Below, one piece after another: positions 41,158 to 53,290 of a stretch of 64,000 nt of DNA (positions within the stretch are counted from its first letter, which is position 1; each line of letters opens with the position of its first letter). The notes below the pieces were generated by a model that was given only the letters and a program-made list of their open reading frames with translations, did no database searches and was not told where the DNA came from. The translations under genes were made by a program, and so were the position numbers. The stretch is from Adiantum capillus-veneris (taxonomy: Eukaryota > Streptophyta > Polypodiopsida > Polypodiales > Pteridaceae). The stretch covers positions 10,380,809-10,444,808 of the forward strand of contig CM043959.1 of assembly GCA_014529385.2 (NCBI GenBank). The letters run 5' to 3'.

Positions 41158-41204
<47 letters not shown>

Positions 41205-41517
41205 TCTGCCGGAGGGCTATCTTGGGTCGAGGGTAAAGGCAGGCAGGCACACTTCTATGTCTTTCTTGCAGCTCAAGGGTTGCCTTGGCATGCACTGCGA
41301 TTCTCTGGCGATAGCCAGTATAGCTTTCGGGGGCGACGCTCAAGTTTGGGGGCGAGGGAGAAGGGTATCTTACGAGAGCATCTACAAAAGTAATGCTTTT
41401 CTTTTAAAGCATCCCAGTAGTAGTATGCGTGGTCAATTTTGGAAAAAAGGGAAATTGAATAGAATCGAAATTGATTAGCGAAGGACAGGACTTTCGAAGC
41501 TGAAAGAGTTTTCGGCA
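39891..41517. other. GC-rich, microsatellite-rich DNA, no gene
   Basis: Contains (GA)n at 40193-40234 and 40439-40478 and (CT)n at 40923-40954, 41045-41080 and 41163-41200. All long open frames are Ser-Leu or Arg-Glu repeats caused by these tracts. The three CT tracts are each followed by related text (AGTCTGCAGGAGGG or AGTCTGCCGGAGGG, TTGGGTTGAG or TTGGGTCGAG), so 41080-41240 is an imperfect tandem duplication of about 120 bp. Confidence 0.6.
41045..41240. repeat. CT tract with tandem duplicated flank
   Basis: The block CT tract + TAGTCTGCMGGAGGGYT + TCTTGGGTYGAG occurs at 41045-41130 and again at 41163-41233. The copies are diverged at several positions. Confidence 0.6.
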
Positions 41518-41519
41518 TG

Positions 41520-41660
41520 TGTTGAGGGGGGAGTATTCAACACTCTAGGGCTATTCTATCTTTCCGTTGTACACTAAGTAATACACTCTCTGTTGTGTGC
41601 CTTGAGCTTCCTTCATCTTCTCCAAGTTCTGTGTATTTCCTTGCAACCCTAATTCCAACA
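41520..41660 (+). repeat. Short LTR (or LTR 3' part) of copia relic
   Basis: The segment ends TTCCAACA just before a primer site. TGTTGAGGGGGGAG at 41520 is a plausible TG start, giving an unusually short LTR of about 141 bp. A longer LTR starting farther left is possible. No partner LTR is present. Confidence 0.45.
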
Positions 41661-41662
41661 AT

Positions 41663-41679
41663 TGGTATCAATGCAGGTT
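41663..41679 (+). other. Primer binding site of copia relic
   Basis: TGGTATCAATGCAGGTT resembles the initiator-Met site TGGTATCAGAGCCAGGTT with small changes. Confidence 0.65.
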
Positions 41680-42053
41680 GCGTTCTCCCGGGCTTAGTCG
41701 CGACAGTTTTAGCACAGACCTGCTCACTTTCTTCGATTTTTGTGAGCTTCGATGAGCGTCAACAAGTCCACAACTACTTCGGGAGAGCTCGTAAAGTTAG
41801 TCTACTCAAATTTTCGATTCGGACTCATTGTGACCTCCATTTCCACTACAGGGACTGTTGTAGAGGCAAATTCGTCATTTTGTGAAGAATTTTTGTCAGT
41901 GCCGTTCTGCATAACTGGTCCCTTATAGTCCTCTACGGGTTGTGCTATATAGCATGTGTTGGTCCCACTTCGTTTCTCCTCTTTTTGGGCAGTTTTCACA
42001 TCAGGTGCAGGCATTCACCACCATGGGCTGACAACAACAGAGATGTGTTCAAG

Positions 42054-42655
42054 ATGTTTGATGCTGATGATAAATTGGATGGGGACAATTACCCTATGTG
42101 GTCTTACATGATGCAATATGTCCCTGTGTCAAAGGGCGTTTGGAATATTATGGAGGGCATTGATGTATGTCTTGGTTCTGAGGATGTAGGCGATGTTGAG
42201 GATGTTGTAGGTTTTAGTGGCAAGGTTGTTGCTGCGAGAGATTTTTTTTCTACGACTGAGCAAGCTTGTTGGGATGTAAGAGATGCGCAAAATCTTGCAT
42301 CGATTGCTTTGTCCGTGAAGCACACTATCACTCCTCATATTCCTTCAACAAAATCTGCAAAACAGGCTTGGGATATTTTGGCTGGTCTTTATGCAAGTCG
42401 CAATGAGAATACAATTGCATTGCCGGTAAAGAGCTGGAGTCAATGGAGTAAAAAATTATGCACGAGGAAGATGAGATGGAAACTTTTCTTGCTGTTGTCA
42501 AGGATATTAATGAGCAACTTATTTCTACAGACGAAGCTGTAAGGACATTGGCGAACCCAAAAGGCTTAACTATGAAGTATTTTTCGAGTCTAAAAGTTTA
42601 TCAAAATCTTTCACACAATGCATTTCTCTCTCAATTGAGGAATGTTAATGCATGA
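42054..42655 (+). pseudogene. Ty1/copia gag, frameshifted and truncated
   Basis: MFDADDKLDGDNYPMWSYMM and GVWNIMEGID form the N-terminal copia Gag pattern. CWDVRDAQNLASIALSVKHT, TPHIPSTKSAKQAWDILAGL and YASRNENTIAL form the following UBN2-type block. A frame change near 42440 leads to MHEEDEMETFLAVVKDINEQ and SLKVYQNLSHNAFLSQLRN, ending at a stop at 42653. No zinc knuckle, protease, integrase or RT follows; the next sequence is a different element. Gag would form the particle. Confidence 0.8.
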
Positions 42656-42679
42656 CTTGCCTCTTGGAATTCCACCTTC

Positions 42680-43482
42680 ACACCCTGAAGACCATAGAAT
42701 AAATATTATCTCGAGTAGTGAATCACCTTGTAGAGCACCTTATCAAGTAAACCCTAAGCTTTTTATAAAGAAATACAAAACCAAATAAAAAACTTACTCA
42801 AATGGAGACTCATAAGACCTAGTAGTGTATAAACTACAAGATTTCGATAATATCACTATTAAGAGTAGGTATTTTATTCTTAGAATAGAAGATTTGCTAA
42901 ACAAACTTAAAGAGAAAAATGTTTTCAGTAGATTGATTTTAAGTTTGGATACAATCATGTCAAAATGTTTGAAGAGGATATCTATAAAATTGCATTTAGC
43001 ACATGAACTGGGCATTATGAGTTTCTTGTTATGCTGTTTGGTCTCAGAAACACAATAGTCTCTTTTTACATACATGATGAACATCATTTTAATCAATCAT
43101 CATGATTTTTTCATTTTCATTTTCAATGATATTTTGGGGTTTAGTAATATGAAAACGAGCATAAAGAACACTTAATAAGTGTATTTGACTTGCTCAAACA
43201 AAATCATTTGTATATGAATCCCGAGAAAAACTCATCTTTCAAGTTTCCATTGAATATTTCAGACATATTGTTTTAGAAAAGAAAATTCATATTGATCCAA
43301 AGAAAATCAAAGATCATGGCCTAAACTTAAAACTTTTCATGAGCTATACTCATTTATTGATCATGGTAGTTATTATATGAAGTTTTCTTGTAATTTTTCT
43401 TATTAGTCTCATTATTTGACTCTTCTATTGAAGAAAAGTACTCCTTATGAATGGGATCATTTGCAAAAAAGTCCATATAATT
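42680..43482 (+). pseudogene. Highly decayed chromovirus RT/RNase H relic
   Basis: Across three frames the RT path can be followed: KEKNVFSRL, DFKFGYNHVKMFEEDIYKIA, TGHYEFLVMLFGLRNT, then FHFHFQ-type sequence and NDILGFSNMKT (a degenerate YxDDILVYS box at about 43118-43150). The start of the RNase H linker LLKKSTPYEWDHLQKS follows at 43425-43475. It is cut at 43483 by the family G LTR. Confidence 0.6.
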
Positions 43483-45008
43483 TGTAATGAAAATGGCCTA
43501 TGAACTTTGAGAATAGCGGAATTAAGAGAATTAGAGAGAACATTTTGTGAGACTACTTTGAGAACATAGGGGCTGAACTTATTTAGCGGTAGAAACTTAA
43601 CCATAATACTTATTTAACTTGGCATGAACAATACTTTTGAAAGAGAGTTTAGAGAACTTGACAACCGGATTTATGTGGAGCCGGTCCCCCCTCCAATAGG
43701 CTTTGGTATTATAGATTCTCCCATCAAGAGAGACTTGATATAATACAATCTTTGTATTCCTTGTGACCTACGTGATGCGATGAAGATGGAAAGCTTCATG
43801 CATCACGAGCATAACATAGACTTTGTAAAAAGCATTAACCATCCCCAGCCTCAATCCCAAGGCCTTAAACGCCTTCAAGGATGGAGAGAGCTAACGGGGA
43901 ATGCAGGTAGGGAAGAGGAAGAAGAAAAATTTATAGGAGAAAGAAATAGTTCCTCACTTATCATCACTCTTCTTGCTAGCATACATAATAGCATAGTAAT
44001 GAAGATGGAGAAGATGGCAAGCTTAAGCAGTTAAGCATGACTCTTGGTTGAATTTGCATTCCTTAGCCAAGAGTGTTGGTGTAGACTCTCAACTTCTCTA
44101 CTAGCTTGGAGAAGGAGCTCTTCCACTTTGCACTTCACACAATGAGTGTGACTGAGTGAGTGAGTGAGTGAGTGTGTGTGTGTGTGTGTGTGTGTGGCAG
44201 AGTATATCTCCCAAGCTACTCCCCTCCTTGCTTTGGTCGACCCTCTCTTCTCGCACTATTTGACACTTGATTGGACATCCTCAAGCCTTGCCAATCACAT
44301 GCTTAGTGCATATCAAGCAACAAGGGTAGGCTTGGAACAAGTGTCCCCCTTTCCCCTTTGAGAGCGAGGACTTGATAAATGCATAGACAATTAACTAAAT
44401 TATCATTCAACCCCTTGGAAGGCCAACCATTAGGCTTTAGGAACACAATGAGGGCAACATGATGAGGAGCTTGACAAGTTCCTAGATGCTTTCTTTGTAT
44501 CAAACTTGCCTTGTGTGAGGGTGTGTGTGTTCTCTCTCTAGCCCCTATAATGAGGGCTCGTCCCCCCTTGAGTAGGGATCATGTTGACTTTGTGGAACAC
44601 CTCAAGCCCCTCAAGCACCTTAGTCATGGAGCACCTCAAGTACTTTAGTCAGCAAGCACGACAAGCACCTCAAGCACCTTAGTCATCAAGCACGATAAGC
44701 ACCTCAAGATTAGGCCGGGTTCCCACCTCAAGCACAACCCTAGCTTACCTAAGGTCAAAGGACTTTTAACACTAACCATTGGAGTTCTTTAATAAAGATA
44801 ACCCTAAGGTCTTTAAGCTCCATTAGCTAGCCTTGCTCTTTGACAGTTTATCTCTCATTTTGACCCCTTTATCATTGGCCCCGTGTTGAGATAGACCCGT
44901 AAGCACATGTCTATATTCTAACCCTTGTTCCCATCTATTCTCCCATATTAAATGATCAATTTAATATGAAAAATAATTTGGATTGGTTAGATATTAGATT
45001 GTATGACA
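43483..45008 (-). repeat. 3' LTR of family G copy A
   Basis: Reads on the minus strand from TGTCATACAATC (45008), after the purine-rich AAGAGAGAGTTAA, to ...TTACA-like at 43483. Homologous to 55595-57257 and, in opposite orientation, to 59282-60902. It holds a (GAGT)n(GT)n tract at 44158-44197 and AGCACCTCAAG repeats near 44600-44710. Confidence 0.8.
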
Positions 45009-45404
45009 TTAACTCTCTCTTGAAATCATAATCGTCGTCGACTGTGAGGTAGAAGAGATAAATCCTTAGTCATTAGTCAATGTTTCTTAGCGGGTAGAGG
45101 ATCCCTTTTTATGCTACAACATCATTCCAAGAGGGACAACTAATCCATTTAATGCTTGGGAGACTTAGTTTCCGTAAGCATGTCTTCTCTTTAGTCAATT
45201 TAATTCTCCCAAGTAGAGTGACAAATTCTACTTGGTGTTTGAGAGACGTCGTCATCACAAACATGATTCTAAGCATGCATACTACTTAAATTTGTGCACA
45301 ATAAAAAGAGAACTAGTCTTATAAGACAAACCATTGATCATTTAAAAGAAACATGTACATTTGCTTACTCTAATGTAGGATTGTAAGCATTGACAAGGTT
45401 CATA

Positions 45405-45840
45405 CTATCCTTTAGCTGTATTCCTTGCATCCATTAGCATCTTCAAAAGGATAATTTTTGGACTTAATAAGATATCGTTGGATAATCTTACCATGTCATA
45501 GTACCTTGTCTTCATGCCGAAGGATAGCTTCGAGTTGTAGCACCTCTTCTTGGTCTTCGATTTTGGGAGGGTGATCTTCAATACTTGGTTCACTTAGTGG
45601 TTCCTCTTTGTGGGGCTTAAGTAGGCTCACATGAAAAGCATTGTGTATGAGCCAATGGCTCGGCAGCTTGAGTTGATAAGCCGTTTCATTGCTTGGGTTC
45701 AAGATTTGAAAAGGACCATAGTATCTTTTTGCTAGTTTAGCATAATACTTTTGATGGCCTGTAGGATTTTTGCCCATTGTTTGCCTTAATTGAGCCTTGG
45801 GAAACTTAAGGAAGACCCAATAATTTTCTTTAAACGTCAA
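45405..45840 (-). pseudogene. Integrase C-terminus and chromodomain, copy A
   Basis: [40 protein letters not shown] (the GPF module) and [16 protein letters not shown] lead into LQLEAILRHEDKVLRHGK. In a broken frame, YLIKSKNYPFEDA follows, a recognisable chromodomain. The chromodomain frame has a stop after HEDKVL, near 45496. Confidence 0.75.
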
Positions 45841-46872
45841 GGCCTTTATGTTCTTGTCAGCAATAGCTTTTTGCCTTTGTTGAGAGATGGATATAGCTTC
45901 CTTAATATTTTGGAAAGATTCTTGTAGGTCACGGCTATACTCATAGGTAGAGCGAAGATCTTCCCATGTACTTTAAGTAGAAAGGGACTTTAAGGTCTTC
46001 CACCTATGATTTCAAAAGGTTATTTTCCTATAGAATTATGGACAGTATTATTGTATGCATACTCTACAAGAGGTAAGTACTTTTCCCATTGTGAGCGTTG
46101 ATCTACTTCTGTAACATAGGTTTTTAGTAGATTGAGTATCGTAAGATTGGCTATCTCACTTTGGCTATCCGGTTATGGGTGATAGGCTAAAGAGAAATTC
46201 AATCTTGTACCTAGATTTTCAATGAGACCTTTCCAAAAATTATTGGTCATTCTAGGATCTCTATCTGACGATGGATGTTGGCAATCCATGGTGTTTGAAA
46301 ATATGAGATATGAAGAGAGTTGCCATTTGGTGTGCCTTAATAGTCCTTTTGACAGGAATAAATTGTGCTTGCTTGCTAAACCTGTTGACTATTGTCCATA
46401 TTCCTGTATTCTCATGGATAGACTTGGGTAATCCAAAGATAAAATCCATGGATATACTCTCCTAGGTTGAATTAAGGATTGACAATGGCTTGAGTAATCC
46501 AAGTTGCTTCCCTCTATCATACTTAGTTTTTTGGCATACAACACATTTTGACACATACTCTTGTATGTCCACTTTCATGGTAGGCCAATAGACGTACGTC
46601 TCTACTCCTCGAAGAGTAGGTTGAATGCCTCTATGCCCCGCATAGGGAGGAGCATGGGATTCATACATAAATTTATCATGAAGGGAGTGGGTAACACATA
46701 ACCTATTTCCATGATGAAGATAACCATCTTGCCAGTTGAATGGTTCCGCTTTCTTCCCCAAAGCAAGGGCTGACATTATGTCTTTAAAGTCAGGGTCAAT
46801 AGCATACTCATCTATCATAGAAGATATATCATTATGCCCATGCAAGGAAACCCAAAACCCATAAAACAACAT
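45841..46872 (-). pseudogene. Integrase finger and core, copy A
   Basis: HAPPYAGHRGIQPTLRGVET, then YVSKCVVCQKTKYDRGK, is the zinc finger. MDFIFGLPKSIHENTGIWTI carries the first catalytic Asp and HGLPTSIV precedes the second. Stops occur, for instance the Trp of TWESISMDFI is TAG (about 46462; copy B keeps TGG). EYLPLVEYAYNNTVHNSI and the Glu motif (SEIANL) follow in other frames. Confidence 0.8.
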
Positions 46873-47628
46873 GACAACATTAATGGATACAATATTATGT
46901 CTGAAAGCAAAAGGTGGTAGTTACCATAATTTAGATTATGTTATTGGAAAATGTACAAATTGTGCCCTGGCTACATTGGATTGTTGTGTATCAATGTTTT
47001 CTTTACCCTCCAAAAGGATGGTAGTGTAGGTTTTCAAAGATCTCAAGGTACCAACAAGCAAGAAAAGAAAAGTGCTATCACACAAGGAAATGTCATGCAA
47101 CAATCTTGTTATGATGTTCTTTCAACATTTGAGGAAATCCACATTGCATAATTTTGTGTACAGATGGCAAGCGCGCAGAGCAATGTAAAGAATGTATCCA
47201 GAGATTCCAAATGATTTTTTTATTTCAGTTGTTGACTTCGTAGAGAACTACGGTTTTAAGGAGTAGATTGAGATCCAATCCATGCATTGGTATTCCGATC
47301 AAGTAACTACTTATGTGTACATAACATACTTGCAAGTCCATTCCTCTTGAAACAATAATTTTATTTTTGGAAACCTCTGATATAATTCCAATAATATCTT
47401 TAATTCAAAATTTTAACATTGTGCATGCAACATCCGCAAGACACTGCATTTCTTTTTATCAAACGACAAGCAACATGATAGACTTTTTGTTCAATATTAT
47501 TTTTTGAGGCATGTAGAGTAGCTTTGGCAATTTGGCTTGAATATCAGCTAGATTTGGTGTGATATGATGGAGTCGCCTCTCAATTCAAAGAAAGATGACC
47601 ATTCTATTTTCTTCCAAGGTATAGAATA

Positions 47629-47686
<58 letters not shown>

Positions 47687-48925
47687 TTGATTTTTGATTT
47701 GTAGATACACTATTTATACAGGATGGAGAATATCCTTGAGCTTTTTTGGATTAGGCCACAAAAAGGGAGAGCATGATGAGGCATGAGCAATAGTAAAGAG
47801 AGCCTTAATGTAATACCACTTATAACCGGACTGCTAAAAGTTACAATATATGTTGTAGATGTGATAGCATTTCTATGAAAAATCGTGATAGATGGTGCTT
47901 CTTCCATAGATACATCACAAGATTGGCATGCCAATCACATGTTTTGGGAGATTGATGTGCAGGATGTGAAAAGGGAAAAGAACTAGGATGTCAAAGTCGT
48001 GGATGTCAAGGGGCTCTACTATCATTTCATTAATGACGAGACCTACAAATTACGTCTCTAACTCTTTGAGAGTGCCTTTATACCTCTTGAATGTGCTCTC
48101 CATACCCTGTCTCATAAGACAACTCTTAATCTTCTTTGCTTGCCTAATTTTTTTCTTCTACTTTAGTACGGTTAGTCCTTGGTTTTTGGCATTTATGTGG
48201 AGAAAAAGTCAAGTTTTGCTTCCTTCAATATAGCCCAATTCTTGGAAACAACTTCTGTCATTCTACCAAAAGCTTTGGCTTCCACTTGTTGGACATTGTT
48301 TGCTAAAAGCATCACTCCCTCCACCTCTCTATGACTATTGTAGTTTAGACACATTTTTCTAAACTTGCTCACCCGTTTAAAGAGGCTCTAATGGCTTGCA
48401 AAAACTTTGGGAATGCATGCCTCTTTGTAACTTCTGAACCAAAATAACCAAAAGTAAGATCCCCTAGGAAACCACTAGTTAAATATTACTAATATGATAC
48501 CAAAACAATCCTACGTTTTGTACAATAAACTACTTTGGTAAAAAAATAAAATGATACCGACATGATACAAGCATAATATTGGCATGTTAGGAGTATTATA
48601 TCATCATGTTACAATGCTTGGTTTCTATTTTGGTGACTGTCACCTCTACTTATTTCCCTATCGTGTCAAATCTAAGGCCCTAACTTGTTAATTCATGTGT
48701 CACTGCCCTTTGGATTATGCCCAATAAAGGAAGGCAATGCTAGCCAATTGGAATGATTATAAAAGGGGATGCTGTCCCATTTTAGACCAAGTACACTTTA
48801 GTAATGGCTAGAAAAAAATTTCATGGGATATCAAATGAGATTATGGATTTATAAATAATTACTAAGAGATACCCCTCCCCAAGGGTCTATGCAAAGATAA
48901 TACAATTGACACTTTTATATAATTC
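46871..48925. other. AT-rich spacer with CT tract, no gene recognised
   Basis: (CT)n at 47633-47682. Minus-strand 48350-48020 reads weakly coding-like (VQQVEAKAFGRMTEVVSKNW, NWAILKEAKLDFFS) without a known domain. A TATA motif with GGGG (TTATAAAAGGGG at about 48759-48770) may mark an LTR promoter. Otherwise nothing supportable. Confidence 0.4.
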
Positions 48926-48929
48926 ACAC

Positions 48930-51250
48930 TTTTATACAATTTCAATATATGCTAAAAGTTGTTGAAGCGTTTGCATAGGGGAAGAGTTCTCAATGCTTGA
49001 GGTAGCATGGAGTTTAAGACATGAGCTTGAATCCATCTAGAGGTACCCTAGCGACTAGTGTTACCACTAAATGTGTGGTATAGATGAAAGCGCACTCAAG
49101 AAAAATGACCAAGTGGAGGGTGAATATATGTGTACATTGCATAACAGGAATAGAGAGGAAAACAGACGAGTGGAGGGTGAAATAGAGTGCACAAATACAC
49201 GAGAGAATGACAAAATAAAATTTTTAAATGCCCCATCTAAGTGAAAACAGGCAACCATGAATTAGTGCAAGTACAAATCTTGGGTATACCATAACCTCAA
49301 AATATATATGACTAGAAGAAGCACTCAACCCTGTGTAGGGATCATTCGGTCCACTCATCACTTCTAATCCTGCTATCTACAGATAGAGAGAATTTCACTT
49401 TGCAAAGAGAGAGCCAAAACACCTCCAACTTATTTGAACCACACATGCATAAGCTAAGGCCACTTTGCCTCCCACCATGACCCCGAGTTTTGAAAGGATT
49501 CCAAATACTAGTAGGTGGTAGGAAATCCACACCAACCATACCAGGTAAGGTGCCACGCCTTTTTGATTCCCAACATTGGGTGTTAAGGAAAAGCTAAGGC
49601 AAGATACCCAACATGTTACCTGTGTAGGTTGTTCAACCCCTGAGGCACTAATTGTGTAGATGATCTTAACAAAAAAGAAGAAGATCTAGGCAACACCCTC
49701 AATCCAAAAAAGTCCTAGGTCATTGAATCTTTCATCTAAGGCTAAGCGATGTAGGTGATCCTTATCTTGTAGCGACGCTCTCATGAGAAACATAACACAT
49801 GAGTCCAATCAAAATAGCAACTTGCATATGCACAAACAATCCTTTCCCATAGCAATTGGACTTTACAGGGTCTCTACCCTTACACATTCACCATAAAATC
49901 ATCAAACAACTTCATATTCCAATCCAATAGAGTAAATCATAATACAATCCCATCACATGGGTGGGATATCCACCCAGCTCAGGGAGATGCACATCCAACC
50001 TACAAAACCACTTTAGCACATACCATGGATGCAAAAAATTTGACAACATTTTGATAGTATAGCCATAACAAAAAAAAGATCCAAGAGCCACATCCGCTTC
50101 CACCATCAAAATCAAAATTGTAATTCATGAGGATCTTAGCCCTTTACCATAAACCATAACCCTTATTGAAGCAGCTCCCACTCTTGGAGTTTTAACTATA
50201 CACGCTGTAACCAACCAAGCCATCACACATGGCCCTTAAGAAAGGAATTTTTTAATGCATGAAATAAGTATGATCAGAAACTAAACATGACTCTAAAACC
50301 TCATTTTGATAATGTTTAACCATGCATAAGTGACACACTATGACTACACCTCACCCTCCTAGCACATAGAGCTAATTTTGACCTAGAAGGATGGAAAGCA
50401 GTGTACGCTTACACATAAGACATCTACATCAATCTATGAGGTTCCACATATCATATGACATCATCATGTCAACAAAATCATGATGTAAAATAGCCCCACC
50501 ACTTTGATCAATCATATACCATAACATCACATATATGTAAAAAACAGCTTCTTTTTGTTTTTGAATGCATGCATGATATGCAAAAGAAAGTGTTTGACCT
50601 CAAACCACTGCATCAAGATTAGCCCCATTACATATTATAACAGTTTATCACATCACTTTACTGGTATGAAACTTATGTGAAAAACCGTAACACAAAAAGA
50701 AAGTCACTTTATTCAGATTTGGTCGTACAGTTTGGGGTGACTAACCATATACCCCTATATAAGTTTATGGACACCAAACACTTGAAATAAACTCTCCAAA
50801 ACAAACCATAAAACATATATGGACCACTCATCAAACTCACAACTTCATATGGTATTCCCCCTCGGTAGCACCCCTGCATACGTAGGTAACTTCGTACAAG
50901 GAACGGTTAATAACTCGCACTCACCAAGTGATACCGATGATCTAAATATATTTATTAGAAAGTTTAATCAAGGTTTTGATTTGTTTAAGTTGGTTATTTT
51001 ATCCGATGAATCTATATGATGGTTCTCCAAGGAGCCTTGGGTCCAAAATATTCACTCAGTAGTGGAAAACAAACTGTATTTTTACCAGAACTCTTTATTC
51101 ATGCAAAAATTTCACGTGACACACGAGAAAGAAAATACTCTGAATGATATGTGTAATCTTTTTCTCAAATGGTTTGACCTGATCCATAGTGGCTTAAAAG
51201 ATACGACCAAAACAATGTCATATCGTCTACATGACGTGAAACAAAAATAA
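48930..51250 (-). repeat. Left arm of inverted pair: LTR plus 3' internal end
   Basis: The reverse complement of this stretch follows 53280-55594 nearly throughout, with many substitutions. Landmarks are GTGTTTGCATAGGGGA, GTCCATAAACTTAT and the polypurine-like GAGGGGGAATACC (about 50850). The inner part (CTCCTTGGAGAA, ATATAGATTCATCGGAT) belongs to the element interior. On the minus strand it is a 3' terminus of an LTR element. LTR about 48930-50848. Confidence 0.7.
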
Positions 51251-52799
51251 CTACGTGACCATAAACACACTGTGTGTATAAATCAACATGTTAAACATGA
51301 TGAAAGAAGCATGGAACATCCTTGTACACTTCTAGAAAGCCCATACATACCTACGTATACAAAAAAGCAACCACCGAGAGGGTAGTTAGTCAAAAACCAA
51401 GTAGAGAGAGAAAGAGATGATGGCTAGGAGTTTATAGCTTCTTATTGTGCTTGGGAAGTGATAAACGATGGCTGGAAGGATTATTGAATTGCCACAAGAG
51501 AGGGATGATGAGAGCTACATAGAGGTTTTTATAGGCTCCACCCGCGAAGTGAATGAAGAACATGTACACCGTGAAAAGAGGAGAGAATATAGTAAGCAAG
51601 TAGAGAGAGAGTGTTCTTCTTCTTCTTCTTCTTCTCACAAACAAGAGAGAATCTCTTATGGAGATGGTGATGGAGAGCTTGGACCACTCTGTATAATACG
51701 TATGGATAACCGTACGATAGTAGACGCCATTGTCGACTGATACTCAACGGTGACTAAAAATATTTGTATGTGGGAACCAAACAAATGGTGGAGCCATGGA
51801 AGTTGATTAAATATCATGACCAAATTGTTTGTGAGATACCTTCACTTCCCAACTGCATTCACGTACTGGAGAGAGTACCAAAATGGTTCCTGACAAACAA
51901 TGGTATAATTGTCAATCCCCATGTGAAGGAACCCCCTCCACAGTGCATTTCCAAAATAATGATATAATTGTCAATCACCATGTGAAGGAACCCCCTCCAC
52001 AGTGCATTTCCAAAATAATGATATAATTGTCAATCACCATGTGAAGGAACCGCCTCCACAATGCATTTCCAAATCATTGAAAATGCTTTTAGGAGACACA
52101 CTGACATACAAATGCATGAAGGATATCAAGGTTTAAATCAAAGAGTTGTTAATAAAGATGCAAATTGTTCTAGGAGTACTAAATTACAAGATCAAGATTC
52201 TAGTAGAGAACAATGCAACCAGCAACAAAGGGTCAAAGACAAGGATTAAACTTTGAGAGCAGGAGATGAACTTGAAGAGCGTGTATCATCTTATCAAATT
52301 CTACAAGAAAATGCTCCAACTAGAAAATCAAATTGTGATGAATTTCATAGAATTTGTTTTTGCTCTATGCATTGCTAGTAAAGGAAGAGGAGCTTCCCAT
52401 ATTTTTTTCTGTTTTGTGTCCAAAGCATAACAAACCAACTGATCAACAATGTTATGTCAAGATAGTGGATCATCTGCAAGGTATCCAAATTTTCTTCTTC
52501 TTTGTTTTTGATGGCAACAATGGTGGTTGTCTATTTGCCCAAGGGGGAGGATTCATCTTGAGCTTTGTATGATGCTCTTGAGCTACTCTTTCTGTCTCTA
52601 CGTCATCGTGGATTTTGTTACATGACACATTCCTTCTTCCATGATGGATCAAACTTGGTGTATATCCTTTGGCTGGCTATTCTTGAGCCTTCTATCTTTT
52701 CTCCTCCTCTAATGGCTTAAGGTTCCTCTAGTCACATTTCATCAATTACAACCTGTTAAAGAGATATGAATTGAGTACATCATCATTCGTTCCTATAGA
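51251..52799. other. Interior between inverted arms, broken frames
   Basis: Holds a charged frame at 51468-51740 (IELPQERDDESYIEVFIGST, then Ser-rich), a frame at 51764-51967 ending in a tandem repeat, and a Gln/Lys/Asp-rich frame at 52061-52249. None matches a family I know. The Ser run is coded by a TTC repeat. It may be decayed LTR-element coding sequence. Confidence 0.4.
51904..52080 (+). repeat. Tandem repeat, 59-bp unit, three copies
   Basis: Units start at 51904, 51963 and 52022 with TATAATTGTCAATCMCCATG. The first two differ at very few positions and the third diverges at its end. This suggests recent local duplication. Confidence 0.85.
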
Positions 52800-53290
52800 T
52801 GTTTTATCATGCATAATTGGTAAAAGGTGGTTAGCCCTTTGGTGGGTTGTACATTTCTTGTCTACAATTGTGAAATCGAACTCAAGAAATACGATAAACC
52901 ATATGTGTTTTATCATGCATGATTTGTGAAAAGTGGCTAGCCCTTTAATGGGTCATACTTTTCTTATATACAATTGTGAAATCAAACTCAAGAAGTATGA
53001 TAAAACATCAAAAAATATATTTTATACTATAATGTTTGTTCATTAGATAAACAAAAGCTTCATGATCTACAAAGAATGTGAGTTGATTTTCTTATAAATA
53101 GTGTTGAGACTTTTTTCCTAGATCATTCCCAATCCTTTTTGTTCCATATTGGTGTAGTTCTTCTTAGCACCATTCAATCTTTGACTAGCATAACGAATGG
53201 GAAAATCCATGTTACCTTCACTTGATTGAGCTAGTATGCATCTTATAGCATAAGATGATGCATCAATGTGGGCATGAAACGGTTTTCGTT
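52740..53290 (-). pseudogene. Ty3/gypsy RNase H relic with internal duplication
   Basis: The minus strand reads FHAHIDASSYAIRCILAQSS and MDFPIRYASQRLNGAKKNYT (53277-53160). Then come LTFFVDHEAFVYLMNKHYSI and LLEFDFTIVYKKSMTH, all standard RNase H landmarks (Asp, YAS..L..AE.NY, DH..L.YL..K, EFDF.I.Y). Multiple frame changes. The last 106 bp are duplicated in tandem. Confidence 0.7.
52802..53013. repeat. Tandem duplication, about 106-bp unit
   Basis: GTTTTATCATGCATRATT...ACAATTGTGAAATCRAACTC starts at about 52802 and again at 52908. The copies differ at roughly 15 positions. The unit codes for part of the minus-strand RNase H relic, so a coding segment was duplicated. Confidence 0.8.

Larger units (their letters stand above)
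43483..46870 (-). mobile_element. Family G chromovirus, copy A (3' half)
   Basis: The minus-strand order is integrase finger and core (46872-46000), C-terminal module and chromodomain (45840-45405), then 3' LTR 45008-43483. It closely parallels copy B at 55595-59281. It breaks off near 46865 at a point where copy B continues into RNase H, so its 5' half is lost. It is inserted in an older RT relic at 43482. Confidence 0.8.

Noticed and set aside
39902-41478. Overlapping open frames of 60-159 residues on both strands
   Set aside because: All are driven by GA/CT microsatellites and GC-rich composition. No frame is favoured over the others.
43780-44034. 84-residue plus-strand frame with charged middle
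   Set aside because: Lies in the family G LTR and is not kept as a frame in copies B and C.
48755-48775. Promoter of a host gene (TTATAAAAGGGG)
   Set aside because: No downstream coding frame. More likely LTR promoter debris.
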